Positions 11,401 through 22,512 of a stretch of DNA of 64,000 bases are shown in pieces. Numbering within the stretch: the stretch's first letter is position 1; the number at the start of each line of letters is the position of its first letter. The notes below the pieces were generated by a model that saw only the letters and a program-made list of their open reading frames with translations, was not told where the DNA came from and did no database searches. The position numbers and the translations under genes were made by a program. Source of the stretch: Mesostigma viride (Eukaryota; Streptophyta; Mesostigmatophyceae; Mesostigmatales; Mesostigmataceae); contig RPFO01000080.1 of assembly GCA_009746045.1 (NCBI GenBank), positions 5,123,556 to 5,187,555 of the forward strand. The letters run 5' to 3'.

Positions 11401-12113
11401 GGCTATGCCGGGATGGTCCGAGGGCTTCATTCATTTTCAGCTGTATGGGGGGCAAGATTATCTGTCCATTCTGTGATGGACAAGGTTCATAACGTTGTAA
11501 GGGTCGAATGAGGGCTGGCAGCACCATGTATGATAGCCGGCCCCGTGTAGGTGCCTTCGTTCCAGATTTGTCTCACTTTTCCAGCTGCGTTTGTGAAGCT
11601 TCTCAAGAAGTGCCTAGGATAACACGGGAACTCTTGTACGAACTTGCCCATTCGTAGGCGCCTATGGGGAGCATGGCCGCAGCGAAAGCCTTTCTGGGAG
11701 TCTCACATTTCAAGTGAGACACTGCCACAACGTTTGTATGGAACTGGAAGCACGGTTCCGAGAGACTGCCAAGCTGGCTGTTCAGAAGATTAAGCCACAT
11801 TTTTGTGGCCCCGGTGAGGCTGGAGCCTTCATTTAGCGGCTTTGTTTTGTTACATATTTTTTACTTATTCATAGGGGTGGTTCTTATAGGCAGCGCGTGA
11901 AGACGTCCGCTCCATAGCCAAAGATGCGACCGGTTGACTGTAGCAATCAGAAATTATGGCTGTACAAAATCTGGGGTTTGGCAGAAACGAACAAGATATT
12001 TTATTTGCTATGATGAATGATTATTCTGCAACCGATTTGCGTCCCCTACTGTGCACAATCCATACAAAGTGAGTGACCTGCACTGTAATTTGTGCAGATC
12101 CCTACCAAACTCC
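11401..12113. other. Intergenic stretch without recognised genes
   Basis: This is ordinary-composition sequence between the 3' flank of the first gene and the nested transposon block. No credible frame, inverted repeat or known repeat family was seen. Confidence 0.5.
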
Positions 12114-12119
12114 AGACTT

Positions 12120-12195
12120 TAACTAATAAATTTATTAATTAGTTAATTAGGAACATGACTCCGTTGGGAGTACATGTAGCACATATCCCTGAGAA
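12120..12195 (-). repeat. 3' hairpin and tail of element E (type A)
   Basis: The hairpin arms ACATGACTCC and GGAGTACATGT (12153-12177) are followed, on the minus strand, by a tail of TAATTA/TTTATT repeats. The same hairpin recurs at 20244, 22471, 23249, 35942 and 36007. A short (TACTACATTC)n run lies just outside at 12225-12285. Confidence 0.85.
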
Positions 12196-12671
12196 GGGGC
12201 ATATGGCTTTAAATACATTCTACAGTACTACATTCTACTGTACTACATTCTACTGTACTACATTCTACTGTACTACATTCTACTGTAAGCTACTTCCTGC
12301 AAGGGTGGGAATGTAAATGACACTTGCTCGAGGTGCACCAAGGGCACCTGCACCCCCAGAGTCTCAAGCTCAACCCAACTAAGGCCGGGGAGCCTGTCAT
12401 GGGGGGGGAAGATCAACATGGCTATACAACATGGCTATTCAACATGGCCTCATCCACGGGGAATCCCAAATTATAGGCAGAGCTGGGCTAAATTCTTAAT
12501 GCATCATCCATGGGGCCATTATCATGGGCGCACATGCGCGTGGGCCACGTGCTATGCTAAGCCTTACTAATCTACACTACTGCATGGTATATTCCCTAGA
12601 CTGGGGTTGCTGGGTTGGCAGGGGGTGCCTGCCAGGGCTTGTGGTCGACGTGGATGACCGCCCCCCTTCAG

Positions 12672-12838
12672 CTAGTATACCGGTTTCCCCCCCCCTGCGC
12701 TCTGCCGGAGCTGAAGGTAGGTCGGCAATAGCTCGCGTCGCCGTTGTTGCTGGGCCAGAAGTTGTCGTCCATTGTGTAGCGAGTCCGCGAGAGCTTCTTG
12801 CGGCATTTGAGGAATTAACGACAGCTTGTCCGGCGCCA
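12672..12838 (-). pseudogene. C-terminal part of ORF1 of element E
   Basis: The frame reads APDKLSLIPQMPQ...LLAQQQRRRELLPTYLQLRQ and ends at 12672. It resembles the C-terminal domain of L1-type ORF1 proteins. It continues exactly from the frame that stops at the 10-bp target duplication at 20304-20313 (…LTFQKCMAPDK), so the two pieces were one gene before element A inserted. Confidence 0.7.
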
Positions 12839-12965
12839 GAAAAAGGTTACCGCCAGCGGCCTGCCCAGCAGATATCGCTATTTTTCTGCACGCTATGGCG
12901 GCACCACGCACGTGAGCCGTGCGCCTGCGCCCCCTGCCATCGTCTAGGTGATATTAATCGTAGCC

Positions 12966-14142
12966 ATGGAGGCCCCCGCATCGTCTTCAGTTCTTGCTGC
13001 CGAGTCTCTCGATGACAAACTTGCTGCAAACAAAATCGCCACCGACATTGCCGCCGCCAAGAAAGCCGCTAACACTGAAGCGCACCAAGACTTCGGCAGC
13101 GACTTCGGAAGCAACTCCGATAGCGGTTGAAACCTCCTTGCCGGACTCCATTTCTTCCTCATTCTACATGCCCGGCCAACGACTGAGCCTGGACGACATC
13201 GCTGCCTTCCTCGGCTTCAGCGACGCCGAAGTGCTACGCGTGCTGCAGCTCCGCTACGAACACAACGCCCCGATTCGCCACCCTCGCACCGGCCAGGTTA
13301 TGGACGCTCCTTCCGATGCAATTCGGGATTTGGAGCCCAAGGATTGCCGCCTTGCTTGTCTTATTTCGTGCTGCTCTGAACTTGTCGAGCTGCCGGCGAC
13401 ACCCATCGCCAGGCCAGCCCCCGCGACCGATACTACCGTGCCGCTGCAGGACCTCGCACAGTCTTTTACGACCGTGCAGGGCGACATTAAGGTCCTGAAG
13501 GAGACGATGCTGGAGCTGAAGAAAGCCATGGCAGCCCCTGCCAAAACTACCACGTTTGCCGATGTCACCGGCAAGCAATTGACCACCATTGTTCAACAGG
13601 CGGCCAAGTCTGCCGCTACAGCTGCGGTCACCCAGAATGCAGTGCAGCAACGCCAACGCAATATGGTAATCAAGAACTTCCAGAAAGGCGAGGCACATGA
13701 GACAGCACACTCACTTGCCGAAGAGCTGCGAGGCCCAGCGTTTCTGGGGAAGCTGCAGCTCCAGAACCGTGTTGCCATTGAACGTGCCATTCGGATGCCA
13801 GGCCCTCAGGGCCTGGTCGTCGTCACCATGGCCTCCATGCATGACAAACGCCTCGTGCTGGGAGCACGTCGCCTGCTCCAGCGCGGTGACTTCAGCCTCG
13901 ACGAGGACTACACGCCGGCTCAACTGAAGGCGAGGAGCGCGGTGTGGAACAGCACCATCGTCCAGGCAACCAAGGAGCACGAGACCCCGGGTAAGCGCAT
14001 TAAGCTGCGTCTGCTTCAGGATGGCTCCTTCGCAGCATTCTTTGGTGGGCAGAGGATTACAGGTGTTCCGATTAACACCCCCGGAGCGGAGTCTCATCAG
14101 GTGTCTAGCCAGAAGGGTGCTGCCTCTGTTGGTAGACAGTAG
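12966..14142 (+). pseudogene. ORF1 of element A (L1-like RNA-binding protein)
   Basis: The ATG at 12966 opens MEAPASSSVLAAESLDDKLA.... One frameshift near 13120 leads into the long frame that ends at 14142, about 390 residues in all. A coiled-coil-like stretch around the run DIKVLKETMLELKKAM is followed by an RRM-like core (NMVIKNFQKGEAHETAHSLA). The C-terminal part is DYTPAQLKARSAVWNST...GKRIKLRLLQDGSFAAFF. This order, coiled coil then RRM then CTD, is the layout of L1 ORF1 proteins, which bind the element RNA. Apart from the one frameshift it is open throughout. Confidence 0.8.
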
Positions 14143-14792
14143 GTAGACAACCTTCCTCGTCGGCTCGCGGCTAACAGGCTTCGGGGACAGCCTCTAAACA
14201 GTCCCGTTCCACTACCATGCATCGACCTAACAGTCGACTGAGACACATGGTGGTGCCGGTATCTCGGGCTACTAGAACGACAGCTCTCAGCAGCAAGATT
14301 AGCAACACCCAACGCATGCTAGATTTCCTACGCCTCTGCGTTGCGCAAGCATCCCCGAATACCCAGAGCAGGCGGCAGGCTCGCATCCTACGCCTGCAGG
14401 ACAAAATAAATGCGATGAAAAGCACTATTTCCACCGCTTCCCTTCCCCCCTCCGTTCCACCCCCACCTCCATTCCCCGCCGCACCCACCCCCATCACCCA
14501 TCGTCGTTCTCCCCTGATGGGCCAGCAGGCATCCTTGGCCCTTGCCACTTTTAACACCCGCACATTGCTAGATGACGACCATAGCTGCCGGATCGAGGAG
14601 CTAGTCGCATTTTGCATTGAGCATCGTGTATCTATATTAGGCGTCCAGGAACACCGCCGCACGGTGCCACTTGGCCTGGTGAGCACTGCTCGCTTGGCGG
14701 GTGGCTGGCGGTTTTACACCCTCCGCATTGGTAGTTTTACTAAATAATTATGAGGCTGGGCGCCGACCAGCTGCAAACGATAAATAAAACAA

Positions 14793-16788
14793 GATCGTCA
14801 ACCAACTGTTGTTCTCTAAGGTCTTGTATTATTGCCAAGCACACCCACCCAATGATGCCACCACACAGCTCATCCAACGCCTTGGCAGCAATTTTGTCTG
14901 GAAACAGAAAGGCTTAATCTCCCACACGGTCCACGGATGGATCAACAGAGAGATGTCCTTCATGTCATGGGTGCACGGGGGCCTCGGGCTCCACAACATA
15001 CAATGGCGTCTGTGGTCGCTGTATGCTAAACAAGTGATATCTGTTTTTATGGGAGTTAACACACACCCTGGCTGCATGCTTGCACGTGAAACGCTAGCCT
15101 CTCTTTCCACCCATGCTAGTGGCACCTCGTGGCAACTGGGGGCGGGCATACTGCCGGGCAGCACCCTTATTTCGTACAAAGGACTCCCATGGTACTGGCA
15201 GCGCATATGGACAGGTTACAATAAGCTCAAGCCGGGTCGCCTAGTCTTTCCTACTACTCGAGAGGAGGTGGCACGGCAGCCACTCTTTTTTAATGACTTA
15301 ATCACAGACGCTACTAACAAGCCCCTCGGCACTCTCCACGGACACAACCCGTATGATGGCTTTCTGCGCGCGTCACCGCCGATTGTCAGGGTGCTGGACC
15401 TCTACCTGGGGCACGGCGCTACGTATCGACGGCTCAGCTACGACGAGGTCAGCACTTGGGTCTCCCACATGCCCTCCCTGCAAGCGTGGCAAACTCTTAT
15501 AAGTGCGATACCAGCTGCGTGGCATGCATTGATGACTGCCCCACGCAAGCCAATTATAACCGGCGACTGGGTTAGCTTCTACGCCGACGGAGTCACGCCT
15601 GCGTGCAAGGGTTTAGTCGTGACGGTTCTGCCACATGAGGGGCTCCAACTACAACTGCTGGAAGCTATTTCTGGCCACAATGGGTGTCTGTATCAACTAT
15701 CCACCTTGTATGCGTACACGCCAGCTTCCCAGTGTCACCGCATACGCGTAGTCCCATGGTCTGTGCCTAGATCTTGCATGATCCAGCCGGACCCATTATC
15801 CCCGGTTGAGAGCATTACATGGCTACACGTGGGCAACACACGGCTCGATCTACTACATCTGGACCCGGTTGAATTTGGATGGGTCTTAACCAAGGGGGAC
15901 ATCAGAACCAGCAAATGTATCTTTGAGTACACCGCAGATTGGGGTTATGATATCTTGTTGCATACGTACCATCAGCCCCATCCGGGCCGAGCCCGCTGGG
16001 GAATACATTGGCCGGGCTACACTTGGGTTAAGATGATTACCCTGGCGGTAGACCACCCTCTCGTGGACCGCAGGGCCACTGATGTACAACATCTTTTGAT
16101 GCATAGGGCGATAGGGGTCTGCGCTACGCTCCACGAGCGTTTTGGTCATGATGCATCATGCCTGTGCACGCACCCTAGTGAAACCATTGAGCACAGGTTT
16201 CTTTACTGTAATTTCCCTGGGGTTTGGACGTGGCTCATTAACATCTGGGCCGCATGGACGGCTTCGCCACCCACTCTCCCAATTAGCGTGCGTACCATCA
16301 TTTTCGGTATTGCTGGCACACCAGGGACCGAGCTTTCAGTTTCCCAAGCAGAATGGATATGGCTACGCACTACTATGCTATACGCGATCTGGACCATACG
16401 CAACGAGACAGTCTTTAAGGTCCGCGAGGAGTATACCCGCGGCGGCGTAGTCCGGCGCTTTATATACCTATGGAATGCGGCTATGCGCCGCTACTGGCTG
16501 TTAGCTCAGGAACAACACAGGGTGTGGGACCCAGGGCCCAATAACGACAAGCCCAGCCCTCTCCAGCTTTTTCATGATCTACTGGGCCGTAATCAAGTAT
16601 TCACCAGTATGCCTCAAGGCGACATTACTCAGGTCCAATGGCTTCCCTGGTCTAATAACGCGCCCTATTAGCCCTTCACCTGTCACCGCCACACGTGTGT
16701 GTGCCCACCTTCATTAGGATTCGCTGATACTCATTTCCCCTCTCACCTCTTTGGTCCATAATTGGCTAATAAAATATACCCATTTCCC
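14793..16788 (+). mobile_element. 5'-truncated L1-type retrotransposon fragment
   Basis: It lies inside the MITE and is flanked by the 15-bp duplication CGATAAATAAAACAA (14778-14792 and 16789-16803). Its 3' end, ...AATAAAATATACCCATTTCC, has no hairpin or TTAA tail. It therefore belongs to a different family from elements A to E. Confidence 0.9.
14794..16671 (+). pseudogene. C-terminal half of an L1 ORF2 with zf-RVT region
   Basis: About 625 residues are open from the truncation point (IVNQLLFSKVLYYCQ...) to TAG after NNAPY. The start YYCQAHPPND...LGSNFVWKQKGLISHTV matches the region just after the RT domain of plant L1 elements. Near the C-terminus CLCTHPSETIEHRFLYC is a CxC...H...C zinc-knuckle as in plant zf-RVT domains, followed by a Trp-rich tail. 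There is no stop or frameshift, so the insertion is probably young. The catalytic RT core is missing because of 5' truncation, so this copy cannot act alone. Confidence 0.85.
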
Positions 16789-19700
16789 CGATAAATAAAA
16801 CAAAAGAATTTTAATTAACTAATTCCCGAGTGTAGTGAACTGTAGTTTTTGAAGCTACCAAACAAACAAAGAAAGTGTAAATAAATATTATTTTACTGTC
16901 ACGTGTGCAGCTTTCTCGCTAACAAACAAAGAAATATGATTTCTGGCTGAAAAATGTGCTTTTCCTAGCCGTAAGAGCAGTGCATCCGGCTGGGTTATTA
17001 CAGAACAAAGTCAACAAACAAAGAATTATTAAATTTCGCAGCCAGTTCAACGGTTGTTCGGTAACCAAACAAACAAACTAATAATTAATTAATTGGGCGG
17101 GTACAGTAGCACTTTCAACCAATAAAACGCTAATGTCTAATTCCGAAGGGCCTTTTGGCTGAACTGAATTAAAACTACCAATGCGGAGGGTGTACTTCGC
17201 TGGCAGCGGTACGTCTGGCCAAGGTGGTGTTGGTCTTTTGTGTTCGCCGCTGGCAGTTGCTAGCCTCAGCACGCTTAAGTTTCTAACCCCACGCCTTATG
17301 GTAGCACATTTCACCTCTGTCGAGGGGCGGTCTAAACACCACCTCACGGTGGGGGTGGGCTACGCACCCCACAGTGGTCTACCTGATTCGGCGCGTGAGG
17401 AGTTCTTCGAATCTTTGCATGACCTTGAGAGGGTCACTCCGGCCCGCCACTTTTTGGTTATGCTGCTCGACGCCAATGCTACGCTCCCCGTGGGCACTGC
17501 TGGCAGTCGCTTTGCGCCTGCTGACACGGAAGCTAACGCCAACACTCCCCTTTTCTCTGCCTTTTTGCGGGATAGCGGGATGGTTGCTGTCAACTGTCAA
17601 TTCCAACGTCCCTCACAGGACTTGGTCACTTTTCGTGGCCCTAACGGCCGTCAGGCCTGTCTGGACTACGTGGTGGTACGGCAGCCCAGGTGCACCTCGG
17701 TTCTGGACGCCCGAGTGTTTGACACGCCCACGGTGTGCTCTGACCACCGGTTGGTGCGCGCGACCCTTCGGCTCCGGTTCCACGTCCCCGCGCGCCGCGC
17801 CGCACTGGTCCGCCCTGACTGGTCTGCTCTACGTCCGGTCAAGGGAGATCCTGAGGACTGGACGGACGCCGAGCACGAGCGGAACCGGTGCCGACGGAGT
17901 ACCTGTCGGCCCTGGACGCCCGGGCGGACGTCGACGAGCTGGACAAGGGTGCCCCCAACGCAGCCATTTTTGCGGGCTTTGCGGCCCGTGCCCCGTTGCT
18001 GGCGGCCCGGCACCTGCCGGTCATGCCCCGCCGCCGCCCCGGCCCGCTCTACCGCCAGGACCCCAAGGTCTTGGCCGCCCGGCACCGCCTCAAGCGTAAC
18101 CGGGACCCGCTGCAGAAACCATTGCTCAAGGCCGCCCTTGTGGAGGCCTACGAGCACGCTCAGGACGCGGAGGCGGCCCAGTGCATCGCGGATGCCAAGG
18201 CCTGCCAGGCCCGCAACCAGGGCAAGGACATGTGGTACCACCTCGACCGGCTCGGCGGCCGGCGGCAGCGCACCCCGGTGGAGCACACGGGGGACGGCAC
18301 GGCGCCGGTCAGCCTTGACCGCTGGTTGGCCCACAATGTTTCCTTGACCGGTGGGGCTCGCGCCCCCCCCCGCCGCTGCATCCCGAGACGGCCGGCAGCC
18401 TCGGGGTCGCCGGACCCCCGCCGCCGCCAGCGCCCCCCTCCTCGGCCGCAGACTACCAAGTCCCCGCCTTGCAGGAGGGCTGCCTTGCCACTGACGACGT
18501 CGTCCCCCCCTTCACTTTGAGGAATTGGACGGCGCCCTTGCTCGCCTGCGGTACGATGCAGCGGTCGGTGCCGACCACCTTTCTGCTGAGCTGCTGAAGA
18601 CCCCTGATCTGGCGGTTAGGGATCTTCTGCTGGCGTTCTGCAACCGTGTCCTGCTCTCTGACGAGCCTCCGCCTGCTGAGTGGCAGACGGCCATCCGCGT
18701 CATGCTGTACAAGAAGGGCTCTGCTGCTGACCCCGGTAACTACCGGGGTGTCTGCCTCCAGAGCGCCGCGCTGAAGGTCTTCATGCGCATGATGCTGCAC
18801 AGGCTCCGCGCCGCGCTGGACCCACACCTGGGTGAGTCTCAGATGGGTTTCCGTCGTGGTCGTAACACTGTCATGGCTGTGTTTGTCGCGCGCCGGTTGA
18901 TGGAGGAGGTGCGTCGACTTCCCCCTGACAGTTTGCCGCTGGTCTTCATTTTTGTTGACTATATCAAGGCCTTTGACACGGTTCTCTGGGAGGCTCTTTG
19001 GGCCATCCTAGCTCTGGATCGGGTACCACCTGCGTTTATTGCTGCCATTCGCCGACTGTATGAGGGCTCACAGGCAGTAGTGCGGACTGCGGAGGGCACC
19101 ACTCCACCATTCCCCCTTCACCACGGGGTGTGGCAAGGTTGTGTCCTGTCCCCATACCTGTTCATTATTGTCGTGGATCACGTCATGCGCCGGGCACGTG
19201 CGCGCTTTACTGCTCTTAAGGGGTTCGAGCCAGGCTTGGACATCCTTAACGTGAAAGAGCACGGCGGGGTTAGACCTGGGTACCGCCTTGCCGACCTGAT
19301 TTATGCGGATGATACCACCCTCATCGAGAGCCCCGAGCACATTCAGACCTGGCTGGACTGCCTGGGCCTGGAGGCGCGGGCGGTGGGGTTGGAGATTAGT
19401 GTCAAGACGAGGCGATGGTGATCGGGGCATCCAGTAAACCACCGCTGCCGCGCCTGCTCGACGGGACGGAGGTCCCGTTCCGCGACCGCTTCAAGCTGTT
19501 GGGGTGCTGGCTTCCTGACACCGCCGACGATGTGGACACCCGCATCGCCCTCGCCTGGGCCAAGCTCCGTTCGCTCACCCTTACTGGCGCTCGAAGGGCC
19601 TGGACGGGCACCGCAAACGCATGCTCTTCAAGGTCCTCGTCCTCACGGTGCTCACGTATGGCGCCGAGGCGTGGACCCTCCCACCCAAACTGGCAGCTCG

Positions 19701-20243
19701 GCTCGACGGCACAGTTTACAGGATGCTCCGGCAGGTCCTTAACGTAGGTTTTTCCGAGCGTCCGTCATCAGAGTCTTTGTATCATGGCATGCCCGTGTTT
19801 CGGACGAGATTAGGCAGCGTAGGATAGCATTTGTAGGACACCTTGCCCGCACCAGCCAGGTCGACACCACCCTTGGTCTGGCCGGCCCCCAGCGGCTTGG
19901 CCAGCCAGGGCGGCATATTCTGACCTGGCCTGGCCCCGCGGACATTCCCAAAAGGGTAGGGAAACCTGTCACCACCTACGTTCAGATGTTGCTGGATGAC
20001 CTAGTGGTCCCAGCCCAGTTTGAGCACCGCATCCACTCTCTCTCCCGTCTTTGGACTGTCATGCAGGACAAGACGCGGTGGAAGAAGATTGTCAAGGCGC
20101 ACACGCCCGACCCTGTGGGCAAGCCACCTCCCCCCAAGCGGAGGAGGCGTTTTGATGAGTAGTGTAGTTAGGCTTTTCTAGATAGAGTTAGGATAGTTCG
20201 ATCACGCGGCTTCCTCCACCCCATACATCATGGAATATGTGCT

Positions 20244-20303
20244 ACATGACCTCCCCACGGAGGCATGTTATAATTTAATTTAATTTAATTTAATTTAATT
20301 TTA
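20244..20303 (+). repeat. 3' hairpin and (TTTAA)n tail of element A
   Basis: Arms ACATGACCTCC and GGAGGCATGT enclose the loop CCAC, with TATAATTTAATTTAATTTAA... to the target duplication. The pentanucleotide tail replaces poly(A). Confidence 0.9.
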
Positions 20304-21450
20304 TCCGGCGCCATGCACTTCTGAAAGGTGAGGAGCAGGGGTGCCGGGCCAGCCTTACCCCGCGCGCGGGGAAGGCGGGCAGCCGACATCCGCAGCTCAC
20401 CAGTGACGTGCATGGGGGCAAGAATGTCGCGCTTAAATGCCGTGAGAAGAGTCATCGAGGTCTCGTCTGCCGGCTGGTCGAAGCTAGTGCTTGATGATGA
20501 CATTGTGGCTGCGCTGGTTGCGGTCGGCCTCCTCGCGGAAGTCGAGGGCTTGTTGCTTAAGCTGTATGTCCCGCGATGGTGGAGGTGGTGGAGGTGGCGT
20601 GGTGCTTGAACAGGTCCGCCCAGGTCTGGGTGGGAGGGGCGTCACCGCCTGGGCCAGCGGGGGCTGGCTTGGCGGCAATGTCCTTCACCGCCTGGGCGGT
20701 GAGGCCTGCGGTGTTTTGCAGGACCTCGATGGCGATGGCGTTGTCATTGAGGCGCTGGTCGATGTCGCGGAGCTGGGCGGTGATGGCGTCGGAGGTGGGG
20801 GTGCATGGTGGGAGGTGGGGGTGGTGGCAGTGGAGGAGGCGAGGAGGGTGGAGGTGGCGGTGGAGATGGTGGAGAGGAGGGGGAGCTCGGCAGTCAGCGT
20901 GCCTCCCATTGCCGCCACATCTGCAGCGAGAGGGGCCACGTGCTGCTCGAGGGCCTCCTTAAGGAGTGAGCGGATGGAGGATTCGGTCAAGGTGGTGGTG
21001 ATGGGCTGGGGGGGCCAGAGCTCCTCGATGGAGCGTCCAAGGAGGGAGAAGAGGAGGGCGAATGTTTGCAGTCGGGGGCGCGGTGAAGATGTAGTCGAAT
21101 GGGCGCCTCTGAAGGAAAGCATTTGACAAGGCGACCCTGGTGGAACAGCTGCTTGCACAGTTCAATAAGCGAGGCGGTTGATCCCCAGAACACGTAGCTC
21201 AGGATCTTGTCGTGGGTGAGCTTGTCAGAAAATCCAGGCTGGCTGGCGTCAAAGTCGAACTCTTCCCAGGTCGGCTCGGCAGTGAGGGCAACTGCGCTTA
21301 AGGGCTCAGGCGACGCTGCGGGCGAGGTGAGCCCGGGGGGCGCTGAGCGACCACTAGGGCTTGGCTAGTGGCGCTGCTGCCTTCTGGGCCGGAGGGCGAA
21401 GCTGCAGCCGGAGCTGCAGACGTATTTTCAGGGCTGAGCGCAGCTGCCAG
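20304..21450 (-). pseudogene. N-terminal and middle part of ORF1 of element E
   Basis: On the minus strand the frames read EPTWEEFDFDASQPGFSDKL..., then SIEELWPPQP..., SSIRSLLKEALEQHVAPLAA, then a region with REEADRNQRSHNVIIK, FDQPADETSMTLLTAFKRDI and PAPLLLTFQKCMAPDK. Pro/Ser/Thr-rich linkers lie between. Several frameshifts and stops separate the pieces. The order (N-terminal domain, spacer, RRM-like core) parallels ORF1 of element C. The last codons meet the C-terminal piece at 12838 across the target duplication. Confidence 0.7.
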
Positions 21451-21485
21451 GCTGCGTTGCGCGGAGGAGCTGTCGCGTACTCGTG

Positions 21486-22319
21486 CCAAACTCCCTGCAC
21501 TGACAGTAGCCCACGACCTCGTTGGCCCTCATGAGGTATGGCTGCATGAGTGATCGATGGGCCACATGCTAGCCTTACCCCACTAGTGCTGCCCACTTTT
21601 CTCTCACCACCCAAGCATGTACGACAACTAGCTGGCCCTGACGAGAAAAGCTGCCTCGTCACATTCACAAAAGCGGCTTGCCAGCCTGCCGAATATCAAT
21701 GCCAATATTGCACGACACTTATCTACCTGCAGCGGACAGTTCTCGAAATCAATAACGCGCCAGCTTGCGTGCACGTTCATGTTCAGCCTGCACGATCCGC
21801 ATAGTTGCCAGGCTGGCAGCCTAGCTTGGTCCATGTTGTAGTCCAGCAGCCAGTGCGTGCTGCTTGCCAGCGTTGGCACTGACCTCCTGGTGACGCATGT
21901 CAGTACCGCTGTCAACTCCCAGTGCTGCGCGTCGCGCTACGGCGCATGCGTTGCTCCCGTAAGGCCCAAATGCCAAAGGCGTAACAACTCGCACACGCGC
22001 AATGCCTAGCTGCCTCGCCTCGTCCCCCGGGCCGGCCGCGTGGCGGCCCCGCGTAAAGCGAATACTCGTGCGAATCGGAACGGCGCGCGACAGAGCGTTT
22101 GCTCGCCATATATTGCGTGATAGCTTCGGAAAATTATATCAGCATATGCGTCTTAGAAAGACGAAGCGATTGTGATATTCACAGCCGAATTCGGTGCCCA
22201 AACGTGAAAGTTATGAGAGTCCGCCGTCAGCCATTGCTACCTCGTGGCTTTTGCTATGTCTCGAGGGCAGATATCCCTTTGATGGATCATATAAACTAAG
22301 GCCTGGCATGGGGTGGAAG
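21486..22319. other. Unannotated stretch right of the nested block
   Basis: No gene was recognised. GC-rich sequence around 22000-22080 and several short frames have no recognisable domains. Confidence 0.45.
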
Positions 22320-22435
22320 ATAACTATCAAGGAGACAACCAGCGCAGGCCACTAATGCGGAGAATCCGGACCATGGTAGCTCGAGCCTGCCGTTATCTTG
22401 TCCGCGTGTTCGAGTTGTTCGGGATATACTAGCTA
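22320..22435 (+). repeat. Dispersed repeat R1, long copy
   Basis: About 110 bp (CAAGGAGACAACCAGCGCAG..., GGACCATGGTAGCTCGAGCC..., GTCCGCGTGTTCGAGT) match 34735-34855 in reverse orientation at high identity. Shorter pieces occur at 34545-34590 and 50822-50943. TGGTAGCTCGAG and GTGTTCGAGT, 35 bp apart, could be remnants of Pol III A and B boxes, suggesting a SINE; this is weak. Confidence 0.6.
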
Positions 22436-22442
22436 TGGCTAG

Positions 22443-22505
22443 GAAATAAAAAAATTAAATTAACTTATAACATGACGGCTCCGTTGGGAGATCATGTAGC
22501 ACTAA
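22443..22505 (-). mobile_element. Type A 3' end, truncated
   Basis: A hairpin at 22471-22496 (CATGACGGCTCC / GGGAGATCATG) has a TTAATTTAATTTTTTT tail to the left. Very little element body remains before the next element starts at 22513. Confidence 0.8.
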
Positions 22506-22512
22506 TATTTCT

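Larger units (their letters stand above)
14717..17192. mobile_element. Stowaway-like TA-flanked inverted-repeat element, long copy
   Basis: Perfect inverted termini (CACCCTCCGCATTGGTAG... at the left, its complement at the right) are flanked by TA at 14715-14716 and 17193-17194. The subterminal sequence matches the 455-bp copy at 31896-32350 in reversed orientation. Removing the nested retroelement and one 15-bp duplication leaves about 465 bp, the same size as the short copy. TA duplication plus a CACCCTCC-type end is characteristic of Tc1/mariner Stowaway MITEs. No transposase is encoded. Confidence 0.9.
14217..20163 (+). pseudogene. ORF2 of element A: endonuclease and reverse transcriptase, interrupted
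   Basis: The ATG at 14217 starts a Pro-rich leader and then the AP-endonuclease start (LATFNTRTL, GVQEHRR). The frame breaks at 14716, where a DNA element entered, and resumes at 17193 with YFAGSGTSGQGGVGLLCSPL. Removing the insertion and one TA restores a continuous frame that matches the paralogue at 55016-55786. Endonuclease motifs continue (LLDANATLP, SDHRLV). The RT begins about 18525, with motif A FVDYIKAFDTV, GVWQGCVLSPYLF and the catalytic YADD at about 19310. Further frameshifts lie near 17880, 18350-18520, 19410, 19600 and 19800. It ends RRRRFDE and TAG at 20161. Confidence 0.85.
12839..20303 (+). mobile_element. Full-length APE-type non-LTR retrotransposon A
   Basis: Identical 10-bp target duplications TCCGGCGCCA flank it (12829-12838 and 20304-20313). 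Without its own 2478-bp insertion it is about 4.99 kb. Order: 5' UTR, ORF1 (12966-14142), ORF2 with AP-like endonuclease, reverse transcriptase and C-terminal domain (14217 to 20163), a short 3' UTR, a hairpin (20244-20268) and a (TTTAA)n tail. Several frameshifts show that this copy is inactive. Clade: the ORF1 looks L1-like (RRM plus C-terminal domain). The ORF2 C-terminus (GAEAWTL..., GHLARTSQ) resembles several APE clades, so I leave the clade open. Confidence 0.9.
12114..21485 (-). mobile_element. ORF1-only retroelement E, split by element A
   Basis: This minus-strand element is formed by 20314-21485 plus 12114-12838, about 1.9 kb once the inserted element A is removed. It starts at about 21485, carries an ORF1-like pseudogene, then about 500 bp of 3' UTR, the hairpin at 12153-12177 and a TAATTA-type tail. 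No reverse transcriptase frame lies between the ORF1 stop (12672) and the hairpin. A possible 9-bp target duplication, CCAAACTCC, flanks it (12105-12113 and 21486-21494). The 3' end is certain in kind; the 5' limit rests on that short match and on the similar length of element C. Confidence 0.6.

Noticed and set aside
12524-13015. 163-residue plus-strand frame
   Set aside because: It crosses the target duplication at 12829 and mixes two retroelements, and its composition is not protein-like; the minus-strand ORF1 piece explains 12672-12838.
20491-21126. 211-residue plus-strand Gly/Val/Arg-rich frame
   Set aside because: It is antisense to the ORF1 pieces of element E, which show family-like motifs on the minus strand.
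22320-22435. Firm SINE call for repeat R1
   Set aside because: The A- and B-box matches are weak and the head end is undefined; kept only as a dispersed repeat.
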